DNA from: Anseranas semipalmata
Lineage: Eukaryota; Chordata; Aves; Anseriformes; Anseranatidae
Direction of reading: 5' to 3'
DNA: 64,000 nucleotides
Assembly: GCA_013399115.1 (NCBI GenBank)
Contig: VXAA01002213.1
Location: 434,081-498,080 of the forward strand
The translations under genes were made by a program, and so were the position numbers. The notes beneath the pieces are model-generated. The model saw only the letters and a list, made by a program, of their open reading frames with translations. It ran no database searches and was not told where the DNA came from. Below are positions 1-11,095 of the stretch, piece by piece; within the stretch, counting starts at the first letter, position 1; each line of letters opens with the position of its first letter.

Positions 1-3000
1 TTGTTAAAGAAATATAATGGCATTGGGCAGCAGACACCTTGCAGGGGTGGGAGGACACAGTGGGTGTCACTGCTCCTGCCTGAGAAGCAGTGTGGGTATG
101 TTCAGCCCTGGTGCAGAAACCCATCGCTGGTGCAGTCCATCAACTGTGTCCTGCTCAAGCCCTGAGCAATGGGAAGTGTCTTCAAGGTACAAGTCTGCTT
201 CTGGTGCTCAGCACAGGGCTGAACTCACCTTGCAGGATTATTACGTGCCTAAATCTATCTTTCTGGATCCCAGGCATGTTGCTGCTTTACTTGTTTTTAC
301 CTTATCACCCAGAAACTTCTGGTTCAGGGAGAAAAAAATAAAAGCCACACAATGTCCCCAAACTTTCAGCCTTCCTCCTGTAAGTATATGAGCACAGCCC
401 TTTTCAGCCTAAAACGACAGAGGAATGGCAGGAACAGCCAACGCAAAACAAAGCAGTTCACATAGCAGAAGAGCAGATCCCTAGTGTTTGGGGTCTGTGA
501 GAAGCTTGCAGCAAATGGCAGAGGTGGCACTGGCGATCGCGCTTCGTTCTTGCTGGATTTAGCGCAGTTAGAGGAGTTGGACTGCTCCAGTCAACCTTGA
601 AAACAAAGTTTCCTATTTTTGCTTTGTTCTGACTCAGAGGAAAAAAAGTCCATCTTCCAGTTACACTGAAGGGTGGTTGTATTTATGTCAGAATAGGAAA
701 TACTTTTCATCTTGCAGAAAAAAGAATATAAAGGTTTTCCCCTCTTCCCCAGACACTTAAAATTACTTCTCTCTTCCCTTCTGAGTGCCTCAAATTTTGA
801 CATTGTTTTTATAATCCCTGGCCCCTTTCCGTGGCCCTCAGCAATTTTCACTCTTGTTTATCTAAGGCCTTCCTCACTCACCTGAATATATGTTTTAAAG
901 GTTGAATTTCTTCCCCAGAAGTAGCCCTATTCTATTTTCTTCCAAAAAGTGGAAGGAAATTGTTTCCGAGAGGGCGTGTGGCAGCTTGGATTGCAAAGGC
1001 TACCGGCATCTTCTGTCCGAGCTCCACACCACGGAGCCGCCGATGCTGTTATTGCTACTGGTCTTTTCATTTCTGAAATTAACCATGTAACCAAAGGCAG
1101 CAGCTCATTTCATGGCTGTGCTGGGAAGCGAAGGAGCCAGGGACAGATATCCAGGCCTGTTTACTTTGGCTGCAAATTGATTTTAGCTCTTGTCTGTGGA
1201 GTTTGCAGCTGGCCTTTGGCATCTAGAATAGCGTTTGCTGAGGAGCATCCAGCAGAAATTAGGGCTGTATAAACCTTGTTGTGGACACTCTCTTTGCAGA
1301 AGTGAGTTTTACTCCTGGAGAGTGCAAAGGAGGGGAGGGAGGTTGACTTCTCAGACCTCTTGGCACCTCCTCCAAAGCCCCTTGTGAGCGTTGCAGCTGC
1401 ATGCAGCAGCCCTTTGGGGGGGATATACTTTTAGCCTCCTTTTAGAAGTGGCAAGGCTGCCTAGAGGTGATATCACAAACATGGCATGATACCTTTATTC
1501 ATGGTTTGACACTCACAGGGCACCTGAAGGGCTTACGTTTGATGGTTTCAGACCTCAGAGGACCTATGGATGCGTCTGAGTTTAAGCACTCTAGTTTTGA
1601 AAGTTTTGTCCTAAGAAGTTTGACAAAAGTGATGTTGCCACATTGGAGATGGAAGCAGACACCAAAAGTCAGGAATCTGGCTCTCCAGATGCCTCCTTTA
1701 AGCGTTAGTTACATTCCCTCTCTTCTCCTATAGCACAATGGGGGATGGCAGCCTACAGGGTTATGGAAAAGTGTAGGGATTTCTGTGGTAATTTCTGATC
1801 TTGACTAAGAGGAGTTACATTTTGCAAAATCCCGTGGCTTAAGCGAGTCTTTTCTTCCTGTTTTAGAGCTCCTGATATCTGCTCACACCAAATAAATGAA
1901 AACCACTATGTTTTCACAAAGAAACTGGGTTCTCAGAATGTCTAAGTCTTTTTTGATGGGAAGGTAGAACATGGGTGGAAAAAAAAAAAAAAAGAAAAAA
2001 AGTTGCAAGTTTGAAGAGTTTCCCCCAGAAGTATTTTAAAATAGGAAAATCTACCACCTGAAGGTCCACATCAGCCCAGCGTTTCCACACTGCTCTGGGG
2101 AATCTGTCAAGTGAGCTCAGGTGGGAAATGTTACAAGCAGGGAGACTTCAGATAGCCTGACAGTATGCATCTTCCCTCTCAGCATCAACCTTTTCTCTTG
2201 CAAAAGCAGAAAGCCATGCAGCATCGTTCAGGGGAGAAGGAGGTGGGACTTCATGCATGTAACCGCGATGGCTCAGGAACCTATGCAGTGGCACTTACGG
2301 GCCAGAAGCCCCTTTATATACCAGTGCCTCCGTGGAGCATTCAGTCTGCAAACAGCAGACAAACTGGTTAATGCTTCGCTTTGTGGCCACAGTCGTTCCA
2401 TTTAACACTCTCCGTTACACCTGCAGCGGAGGAAGTGCTGAGAGATGGCAACCTTCACCCTGCTTTTTCTGTCATCCCTCCTACATCTGGTGTGAACCTT
2501 CACTTTTCAGTCACAGTGGCCAAAAGCTCAGATAGTTCCTCAAAACCGGTCCTTTCGCTGGCCCCGAAGCAAATTCATCCTGGTGCTGATGCCTCCTCGG
2601 GGTGCGGGCTCGACACTTCCTACTTGGCTACACCCTGCGGGGTTTGTCCAAGTCCCTTCTGCCACCATCTCCACCAGTCCCCCCTGCAGGTTTCCACTAA
2701 GAAACAGAATTCTTGCTCTTAATGTTATTTACTATTGAAGCCAATAGGCTGGTTAATTAAATTCTGGCTGTAGGTCCCTGTTCGAGGTTGGAGACCACTA
2801 GAAAATACTGTGTAACTTGGGGTTTCCTTCCCATTTGTTTAGATAAAGATCTTTCAGTCCTTCCCTCTCAAGCTAAAATTTTCTGGAGATAAAGTTCATG
2901 CAATAAAACAAAAGAGGAGGAAAACTCTTGTTTAATTCTTTCAAAAAGTGTATTTTGTAACGATAGTATGCTAAGGAAACAGGCTTTTCCATCTCTCCTA

Positions 3001-3479
3001 ATTTCTAATTTCTCCATCTCTAATTTGCATTATCAATACATCCTGATTATCCATGTGGAATTGCTTCACGTTTTATCAGAGGTGACATTAAATTGATTAA
3101 TCCAGTAAGGCTTTTCTTGCAGTTAGACTCATCCCTTTCCCAGCTGCCTGAGCACTTGCCCACCCTTTTCCGTGGTGGAAGAGGAATCACTGAGATGTCC
3201 TCACGTGTTGGGGGACTTTATCCCCCCTTTCCAGAGGGATCTGTTGCAGAACCAGGAAATCCCAGTTGGGTGACGTGTCTCCAGCGGTGAGAGGTCGCTG
3301 CTTCCACACCATTCAGTGAGAGAGGCTGGGAGAGAGAAATACCAGCCCTGAGGCCACGTTGTGGAACGTAGTCAAAGTTATCTTTGAGTTATCTCTGACA
3401 GAGATGCTTATGTTATCTTGGTACAGGTGGTCCTTCACTTAGCTTGGGTGGCTTTGTTACCGGTAGCATGTAGCTTGAA
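1..3479. other. Non-coding, no gene recognised
   Basis: Unique-looking sequence. Open frames on both strands are short (the longest is 124 codons at 17-391) and none shows a recognisable domain, signal peptide or membrane pattern. An interrupted A-rich run lies at 1,979-2,002. A worn palindromic scrap at 2,733-2,748 resembles the core of a motif seen elsewhere in the window (TTGACTTCAATGG type). No CR1 tail, tRNA or splice-bounded exon could be supported. Confidence 0.6.
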
Positions 3480-4200
3480 GATAGTTTTCCAGTCTTTGCG
3501 TGCTTTAGTCCGGTCCCTCTCGGTAGCGAGATCTTTGACTTCAGAGGAGCAGTGCTGATTTGCACCAACAAAGCCCGCCTGGAAACCGTATTGACGCGTT
3601 CTCCAGCTCCGTGGGTGAGGAACGCACCAAGCTCCCTGCAGCTGGAGGTGAGGGCGGCTGGTCGCCTTGGCACGAGCGGACTTCTTGCGAGATGCCCCTC
3701 TCCAGGAGGGAAGGGGAAGCTGTTTTGCCACGGACCCGTGCTGTTTGTCTCTTGTACGAGACAGGGCCTGGTAGAGCGAGACGCTTATCAGCTGCAGTGA
3801 AAGAAGAGGAAGAGCAGCGGAAGCAGTAGGAGGGAATCTTCACAACAGCTTTAGAAAAAACATGTTTGAAATATAATGAAAGGTCTCGTTGGACTGTAAG
3901 GAAAAAAAAAAAGAGAGAGAAAACAGCAACCATCCCTGGCTGTTGTATTGTCTTGTTAACAGTGTGTCAGTGAGTTTAGCAGAAGGAAGCTTCTCCCACA
4001 CATCTCCCCTCGCACAAACGCAACTGTCACAACCTCCTGAGCTCCGAAGCGCGGCTTTGATCCTGCGCAGCTCTGCCCCAGTTCTGCGAGGCACGTGGAG
4101 GAGAGGCCGGGGGAATTACCTGGCAGGTTTTCTGGGGGGATGAAGGACGCCGTTGCCGAGGCAGGGTTAATTGCCATGACGACAGCACTTCCCCAGCATC
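3480..4200. other. CpG-enriched patch
   Basis: CpG dinucleotides are clearly denser than in the surrounding AT-rich DNA. By eye there are about 19 between 3,480 and 3,800 and about 13 between 3,961 and 4,200, at a local GC of roughly 55-58%. The observed/expected ratio is then about 0.7-0.8, against strong CpG depletion in most of the window. CpG-rich DNA in birds often marks promoters, but no convincing first exon, TATA box or Kozak-flanked start with a presequence was seen here. The AT-rich stretch 3,830-3,960 splits the patch. It could be a weak CpG island, a GC-biased recombination patch, or a non-coding RNA promoter. Confidence 0.35.
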
Positions 4201-5334
4201 CTTCCTTTCTCTGTTAGGGCCCCCCCTCCCCGTGTCCTCCTCCCCTCGCTGCGTGTGTTGTGTTAATCTAATTTGTTCAGCTCAGTGGCTAAACAAATAA
4301 CTGCAAACCCGGTGCTTACTCAGATGCGTGGCAAAAGGGGGCAGCTTTCTGAAATGGCATTTACTTGGTTAGCTGATGGCACACAAGTTGTGTGAGAAAC
4401 AACGAGGGCTGGGAAGGGGGCAGACAGAGCACGAGGTGAGATAAGAGAAGGGGCTCCCGAAGTGGTGACTGATTTTGGCCGTGTCCTGCTGCAGTTGGGC
4501 AGATTGGACCTAGTGAGGTTGGTCGTCGGAGCACGATGTGGAAAGGCTGTAGAGGAAATCTACTTCCAGGGATTTCCACCAGAGTCTCAGCAGTCAGTGA
4601 CAAAATAGCTAGAAGAAAGGGAGAAAGGTTTCCTCAACCACTGGGTCTGAGAACAAGATCTTAGTATAAGATCTGCTCCAGGAAGATTGGGCCTCTGCGT
4701 GACTTTGCAAGATGTCTGCCCCAATGAGCTTTGGCCTTTACAGTTTATTTCCTGACTTGGTAGCTCCACTCGTTCCCATGAATGCTGTTTCCCTCAGGGA
4801 TGCTCAGCCCTTCACAGTTAGGTCATTTGATTGGCCTAAAAGTTGGGAGCTGCCAATGAAAGGAAAAGGGAATTTCTTTCCATAAAGTGCTCTTTACCTT
4901 GAATTCCAGAGAAGATACCCTTAGATTCAGCTCAGAAAGTCAGACGTAAGAAGTCAGATTCCAGCGTACACATGGTCCAAATAGCCCACGGCTGTATGCC
5001 TTCCCCTATGCGCATCTTTTCTAGTGCATTGATGTTGCCTTTTGGATGCAGCAGGTTCCTCCCGGGAAGCGAGGCAGGGAGAGTATTATGGGAGCTCTGG
5101 GCATGCAGCAGGACTGCATGCAGGAGCTAGGTGTGTCCTGATACAAGGATTTTCCCAATGAACACGTGTTTTTCCATAGCTTCGGCAGCACCAGTTCTCT
5201 CGTCTAACCAGGCTGACAAGGTGCAATCACAACCAGTCCATCCTCAGCATGCAAACTGGTCTGCTGGTACAGTTGTGCTCCCCAGGTGCAGCGCAGTGAG
5301 GGGCAGGACACAAAACCCCATGACCAACCTGCTC
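4201..5334. other. Non-coding, no gene recognised
   Basis: The start of this stretch (4,245-4,345) has clustered homeodomain-like TAAT/ATTA cores and looks like conserved non-coding DNA, but it is too short to call. The rest is unique sequence. A small imperfect direct repeat of a CATGCAG core lies at about 5,101-5,127. Confidence 0.4.
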
Positions 5335-5554
5335 TGCAGCCTAATCCTCCCCCGTCGGCGTTTTCTGTGCACGTTTCTCCTTCTAGCGACGTCTGCCTGG
5401 CTCTCCGAGCCACGCGCAGTCATGGTGGGGGCTGCGCTGCTCCGGCTGTGCGTGCAGCGGGGCCCCAACAGGCGTTGGAGCGCGGGATGTGCCTCCTTTC
5501 CCTTGGCCTCGCTGAGCAGAAGGAACACCTCTCAGCTCGGTACTGGTGACACCT
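5335..5554. other. Short CpG islet
   Basis: About 18 CpGs were counted by eye in roughly 205 bases at about 62% GC, giving an observed/expected ratio near 0.9. This meets the usual CpG-island criteria except for marginal length. It is among the densest CpG clusters in the window and holds the only plausible first-exon candidate (5,422-5,554). Known biology: unmethylated CpG islands mark most vertebrate housekeeping promoters. Inference: this could be a promoter pointing right, with downstream exons beyond or hidden in the window. An unlinked GC-rich patch is the alternative. Confidence 0.45.
5422..5554 (+). CDS. Candidate first coding exon (mitochondrial-type presequence)
   Basis: This is a weak candidate. 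The ATG at 5,422 has G at -3 and G at +4, a strong Kozak context, and lies inside a CpG islet. The predicted peptide begins MVGAALLRLCVQRG and continues with several Arg and no acidic residue for about 40 positions, which resembles an amphipathic mitochondrial targeting presequence. A GTAAGC splice-donor-like sequence begins at 5,555, giving 44 codons plus one base (phase 1), although the exonic base before it is T. The frame is also open upstream to 5,131 and stops shortly after the donor. I cannot name a gene and found no matching second exon downstream. A chance open frame in GC-rich DNA remains the more likely explanation. Confidence 0.22.
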
Positions 5555-8035
5555 GTAAGCACGGACTTAGCTAATTTCATGTTAACGTGAAGTCTTCTCT
5601 GTTTAAAAACACTGGCTTGATTGAAACAGCGCCCATACAAGTGAGATTTACTGCCTCTCTGAGGGCTAGCATGTCCACACAGGTACGCTAGTCTTACAGT
5701 TTAACGAGATCATCCCCTCTGTGTCGTTTCTGAGGGAAATTAACAGGCTCCAAAGCTTTTGGCCTTGAGATGGTTGTTTGTTTTTTTTTCTCCTAGTATT
5801 TTTGGAGTTTTGTTGTTTGTGTTTTTCTGTGCCAGAACTGCATCTGTACTGAGGCACCACTTTGTTTGGAGCTGGGTCCCTTTTCTTGGGGGAGAAACCC
5901 CACAGTGATACTTCAGCAGTCCTCCCTTTTCCCTTTCAGCTCTGTTCCACGTTGTGTTTTCATTCTCTCTTCTGCTACTGTTTCTCCAGTGATGAAAGAT
6001 TTGGGGAAGATACAAAAACTTCCTCTGCAAAACCTCCTGCTCCCCTTCCTCCTCCTCCTCTGCAGCATGGGATGCTGCTGCCTCTGGCTTCGTACAGAGT
6101 GATGACCAAAACATCAACATGCTAATCTCAGAGCCCCGGGCCATTTTTCTTACTGTTGCTAAAGAACACAGCCCCACTGGCTGTGCCCTGAAGCTCTTAT
6201 AGCGAGAAACTGAATTCTGATGCTCTCTTTCCCTCTCTTGCCCTTTTTTTTTCCCTGCCTTATTTTATAATTATATTTATTTGAAATTGAATTTTAAAGG
6301 TTCAGTCCCTAAAGGCAGTGAGATGTAATTTCTGGTGGATATTAAAACTGTATAAAACTGCTTATATATCCCCCCATGAAGAACAGCTGGTACTCAGAGA
6401 GGGGGAGAGAGAAAGAGACTGACTCTAACCTTCTTGCCAGCTATGCAAAAAAAAAAAAAAAAAAAAAAAAGTAATACATAAAAAGTTATTCTTTTTCCTT
6501 AAAAAAATAAAGCTATAGTTACAAGAAGCATAAATGTTTGCTGTTGTAGATTATGAACAGGTACTCAGCTGATATAGTTTAAAGCAGTGCCATTGACTTC
6601 GGTGCCGTGACGCTGCCTTGTGCTGGTGAGAGGTCTGGCATGGAACAGCTCAAGCTGTTATTGTCTGAGCGTGCAGGCTAAAGGACAGCCATGGAAATTG
6701 GGGCTTCACTGTGTTTTGTACCTGTGTGAATAAAAGATGATATTTCTATTCAAGGCCAGGTTCTGAAGCCTATATTTTTAATTTGTTTTCTCTCCCAAAA
6801 AAGTACTGAAATGAAAGGGTGCAGATAAAACTGCATAACATTAACCTGCGTGGATATGGTCGTGAGGCCACAAGGAATTTACATAGAGACATAGAGACGG
6901 AATGGGCAGGAACAAAAAATGGCACCATTTGCTGCTGGAGAACTGTGACACATCAGTGGTGGGATTCATCTGATCTACCTTTAGGTCCATACTGTGTAAG
7001 GCTTCTGCACCTGAGCTCCTTTCATAGTTAATGGAGAGGTAGGCAAGACAGATGGTGAGTTTTAGGGCATGACTCACGTTGGCCTTGAGCAGATGCCTAT
7101 GTTTAGTTGGATGAATCGCAGTTTATGCTGGTGGGGCTCTTGGCTACTATGGATGGCTCTGAAGAGAGCCATGGATGAGACCTGCTCAGACTGTACACTC
7201 TCGTTGCTGACAGTTAATTACATTGGCTAACATGATCAGTAACTGGTTCGGTGTTTCAGTTGCAGAGACAAAAAAGGAACTTGGGTTTCCTGAATTTGTG
7301 TGTTTGTCCCTCACCCACAGTATTGTCCTTGTGTGGGGCAGTGGAAATAGCATTCATCCTATGCAGATGCATAGCTTTGATTTTTTTTTCCCCCACTTCT
7401 CTCGCTTTCCACCTAAATTAATGAGGTTTAATTTGCAGGCAGGCACTAGGGAATGGGAAAACAACAGTGGCATCAGCAGCCAGGTACCCCATTAGTCTCA
7501 GGGGTGAACCATCTCCATAGGCTCTACTGGGCTGGGGGGCCATGAACGTGACTTGGAAAGGACGGACTCCTAGAGGGTTGTGTGGAGGGCTACTCACCTG
7601 ATCAATAATTCATTAGGCACAATTTGTAAATAACTGAGTGGAAAATATCCTTTCTTCTCTTGTAATCACTCCAACTAATCTGCTGATCCAGAGAACAGAC
7701 AGCCTGCCAGGGAATGTTATCTCACGCTTCTCATGTGGGAGAGAGAGGTCAGGCTTCTTTTTCAAGTCCTGCCTTACAGACTTTGGACTGATTTTGGTCC
7801 AGGAGGTGTTTCCTGAGCCATTCATTTCTCTGAAACCACAGCCCAGATCTCCTTAACAAACTACTCCCAGATCACTGTCCACAACATTGTACATCTTTTT
7901 GCACAGCTCAGCTCTTAACTCTTGTACAGAGCCCTGTAGATGCATCACCTTCAACACAATGCAACCATGGGTGAGGTATTAACAGGTGGATAATTCAAAT
8001 ATAGGGAAGGAAGAGTCCATTTAGTGAATGAGAGG
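5555..8035. other. Non-coding, no gene recognised
   Basis: This stretch is unique AT-rich sequence with a pure 24-base A run at 6,447-6,470, a T-rich tract near 5,780, and a CCT repeat near 6,046-6,060. The scrap CATTGACTTC at 6,591 matches the dispersed TTGACTTCAATGG-type motif. The A24 run has no upstream retroposon body or flanking target-site duplication that I can see, so it is treated as a simple repeat and not a processed-gene tail. Confidence 0.5.
6447..6470 (+). repeat. Poly(A) homopolymer, 24 bases
   Basis: An uninterrupted run of 24 A follows CTATGC. No processed pseudogene or SINE body is recognisable immediately upstream, so a mononucleotide microsatellite is the simplest reading. 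The true length is uncertain because such runs are prone to sequencing and assembly slippage. Confidence 0.9.
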
Positions 8036-8162
8036 ATACTCTGCCACCGACCAGCTCTATGGCCACAGTCACATCTCTTAGCTGCTCTGTTTCACCCTTC
8101 CCTTGCCTCATCTATTTCAGCTATATGTGCTTGGACAGCACAGCTCAGCTAGCACTACTGGC
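8036..8162 (+). repeat. MIR/L2-type ancient SINE fragment, sense
   Basis: The block opens with TCTGCCACCGACCAGCT, the counterpart of the MIR phrase in which a 'control' tRNA-derived region runs into TCTGCCACTTACTAGCTGTG. It continues through a degraded gacctt/gggcaagtcactt region to CTCATCTATTTCAGCTAT, matching the 3' tail phrase TCTATTTAGATTGTA found in reptile and bird copies. It ends with a version of GTACAGCACCTAGCACAATGG. Head and tail lie in the right order in one 127-bp copy with internal loss. The assignment rests on remembered consensus phrases; a RepeatMasker run would settle whether MIR, L2 or a related amniote CORE-SINE is correct. Confidence 0.6.
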
Positions 8163-9245
8163 ATGATATTGAAAACACAATCTGCCCCACGTTAGCCAGA
8201 AATAGTGTGAGTCCCTTCCTCCTCCACACATGTATGTATTTCCTGCTAAAATGTCAATATTCCGCAGAAACCCATCTGTTTTCAGGCCAATCTTGTAGGA
8301 TTTCATCTCTGTAAGACAAAAGGGCGGGGGGGGGAAGGAACCTTTAGAGCTTGTTGTTTGGAGAGTCAAGAAGAAAGGTAGGGGTGGGGATTTTGCAGTT
8401 CAGTGATGAAGACAACTGCTCAGCAGTTGGCCATGAAGACCATAGTCCCAACTTAGACCAGAGGTGAGCAGTAATGTCTTGTGGGGAAGATATCTTTCCT
8501 GATATTTACATGGTTACTTTTTGCTGCAAAAGCTCTACAACAGAGCACAACTCACTTTCTGGCATGTCAATGTTTCTGGCCCACTAGTGTTGCTTCTTGC
8601 CCTGCCTTTTAAGGAGGGAGATGACTGATACTAGTGCGTGGTGGTGTCTCTCTAACCTGACACAGCCATGAGCGGCAGCCTGTGACATCCTGCACCCCTT
8701 CCAAGTCCCTGGGGAGAGCTGCTTTCCTGCTCCCTCGCTGCGCTCAGGCTGGGAGCTGCAAGGCAGTGAGAAATCTCGTCTCGTCCTCCGCTACCAAACA
8801 GCAGTACCGAACAGAATATAGTGTAATTGTATTTAAATATCTCTGGGTGTTTCCATGCACGCAAGAATGTGGATAGCGATACAGATGACACAGTTTGTCC
8901 TTTGGATTCTGGTCTTCTGACCTGCTTTTTTTAATTCCATTGACCTATAAACACAAAATATTACTTAATTAGAAATACATAGGGAAAAGACTATTTTCAG
9001 CAACAATAATACTAACAACACCAACTTGCTTCTTTATTCCCTTTGTTTTCTTGGAGAAGTTAAACTGTAAATTAAGTCTGATTTAGCTTTTTTTCCTGAG
9101 AAATCTTGCTGCGATGCAGATCTCGTGGTGACCTAAAGCGGCTCACATCGGTTTGAACTCAGCAGCCCCCGGTAGAAAATGTTTAATTACCTTTATTTTG
9201 CCAAAAGCTGGTCTGTTTATCCCGCAGTTCTTGGGGGTCTCTTGG

Positions 9246-9262
9246 ACTCCCTCTGGTGGCTA
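9246..9262 (-). promoter_or_regulatory. CTCF-like motif candidate
   Basis: On the minus strand the sequence reads TAGCCACCAGAGGGAGT. It matches the CTCF core CCASYAGRKGG exactly for eleven positions, then departs from the usual GGC by having A, and from the following S. CTCF binds such cores to organise chromatin loops and insulators. One strong and one weaker mismatch, plus the chance of random matches in 64 kb, keep this tentative. Confidence 0.3.
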
Positions 9263-9866
9263 ATGTACCACAATGTGAAGGGGAAAAAAAAAGTTTACTC
9301 GGTGCATTACATCTGGGTGCTGTTTGTGCTGCCGCTGTGGTTTGCATTAATCTCTGTTCGTATTTCCTAGGGCTGTGTCATCCTGCCTCTGCCTAGCGCT
9401 TCTCAGCTGAAGCACTGTAAGGGCGTGATCAGCTCAAGGTATTTTAATGCCTGGTTAGTGGAAATAATAAACCTAATCCTCAATTCCCTATCGCATTAAA
9501 AAATAAAGAAATAAATGTCAACACATGCACAAACACCCAGATGTTTGCATCAGTGCCTGGGGAAATCAGCTGGGTAGTAAAGCTGGGAGGTGGGACTCCA
9601 GGTTGGTCTTGCACCGTGCAATCTCTCACTGCAATTGTTAACAGCATGATACTCTTGTGGCTCTAAGGTTTAAGCCCCAAATAGATGGTGTTATCCAGGC
9701 ACTCAGAGAAATTGGGAATTCATCTTGCAGAGGGATACAGACAAATACTTTTTTTCTTGTTTTTATTTTGCTTAAACTTTCTGCCTGAAAACAAAAAACA
9801 CTGTGTTATTTGTAGCACAGCTGTTTTACTTTGATATTTTTCCTCCTTCCTACTTTTTAAGTGATT

Positions 9867-9886
9867 CCCCCCCCTTTTTTGGGGGG
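9867..9886. other. Perfect C/G hairpin with T6 loop
   Basis: C8 is followed directly by T6 and then G6, so six C-G pairs can close around a six-base T loop. No gene ends here, so it is not a bacterial-type terminator. It is a slippage-prone simple sequence or a small cruciform-forming spot. Confidence 0.7.
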
Positions 9887-11079
9887 TTGTTTCTTTCTGT
9901 ATTGTATTGTTTTATTCTGGCTGGTTTCACGTGCGATTGGATGCAGTTCTCCATCAAACTCATCCTCTGTGGTGTGGCTGTGCTCAGATGGTGGAAAGCC
10001 TGGCTTGAACCTGGACTCAAAGCCAGTGTATTCAAAGAGAGATTAAAATATTCTGGTGGTAAATTCTATTCAGGTCTATGAATGCCAGTTCAGTCTCATC
10101 CGTGATAGGAGCCTTTACGTATCTCACAAACGAGGATAAGATTCCTGGAGCAGACTGCAGATGCAGCATTAAATCTGTTCGCGGCACAGGGACAGCCAAA
10201 GACTCCCTCCACGAACACAGCGAGCTCTCAAGCTGGCTGAAGTAGCTTCATCTGCATCACGGTGAGAATCAGGGATCTTCTGCTGGCAGTGACATCCGCA
10301 GAAGTTTGCAGCACAGAGCAAGCCTTTTCCACTTGCAGCATACAGGCGCCCCATTCAAGATGAGTTTGAGGTACAGGTTTTATTTAAATATCTGAAAGAC
10401 AGATGTTCAAATCTGAGATAATTATCTCCACCCCTTTTTACCTCCGTGAAAAAAAAAAACATCTGAAATGGTAGAGTCCGGTAGCAGCTTGTTCAAAATG
10501 AATTGCCTGTAGTGCGATGGCTGCCTCAGATTCAGGTGGCAGAGTTTTGGTTGTGTACAGCAGGGTGTCTCTGAGGGGACCAGAGCTCGTATTTAGAAAA
10601 AGATGACTTTTGCGTTTTGATTCAGGATGAAGTGGAAAATATAAGATGCATTTTTCGTGAAATCTACTATATATTGCCAAGATTTGGTATTATGTGATCC
10701 ATCGTTGCTTGACAGGACAAGCAGGTAAAATGGCATGCGTTCCTGTATGTCAGCATGGAGAAAGAAACCTGCTCAGAATGCAGCTCCCTCGATAGTCCGT
10801 TCAGCAAGTCTGTGACAACACCTTTTAAGCACTGAAGGAGAACAGCAACCTGAGATAAGGGACTCTCATACCTCACGGGGGACTTGGGTCTAGGCCCCAG
10901 TAACTGATACTTGCAACACCTTGAATCTGTGCTATATGAGAGGTCACAGTAGGCAGTTAATGGTATGTTCTTTGCCTTTTGAGGAATATTGAAAGGTGGG
11001 ACTTTTGCATATTGACAGCTGCATACAAATCCATCTGACTGGAACAATCTATAATATATTTTGTTACATTAGTTCAAAA

Positions 11080-11095
11080 TTTTTTTTTTTTTTTT
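11080..11095 (+). repeat. Poly(T) homopolymer, 16 bases
   Basis: An uninterrupted T16 run lies in AT-rich surroundings. No SINE or processed-gene body is visible on either side, so it is a simple repeat. Confidence 0.85.

Noticed and set aside
6447..6470. A24 as a processed-pseudogene tail
   Set aside because: No gene-like sequence upstream and no target-site duplication seen.
10849..10869. 21-base near-match (19/21) with 19,643-19,663
   Set aside because: About this many such pairs are expected by chance when a 64-kb window is compared with itself on both strands.
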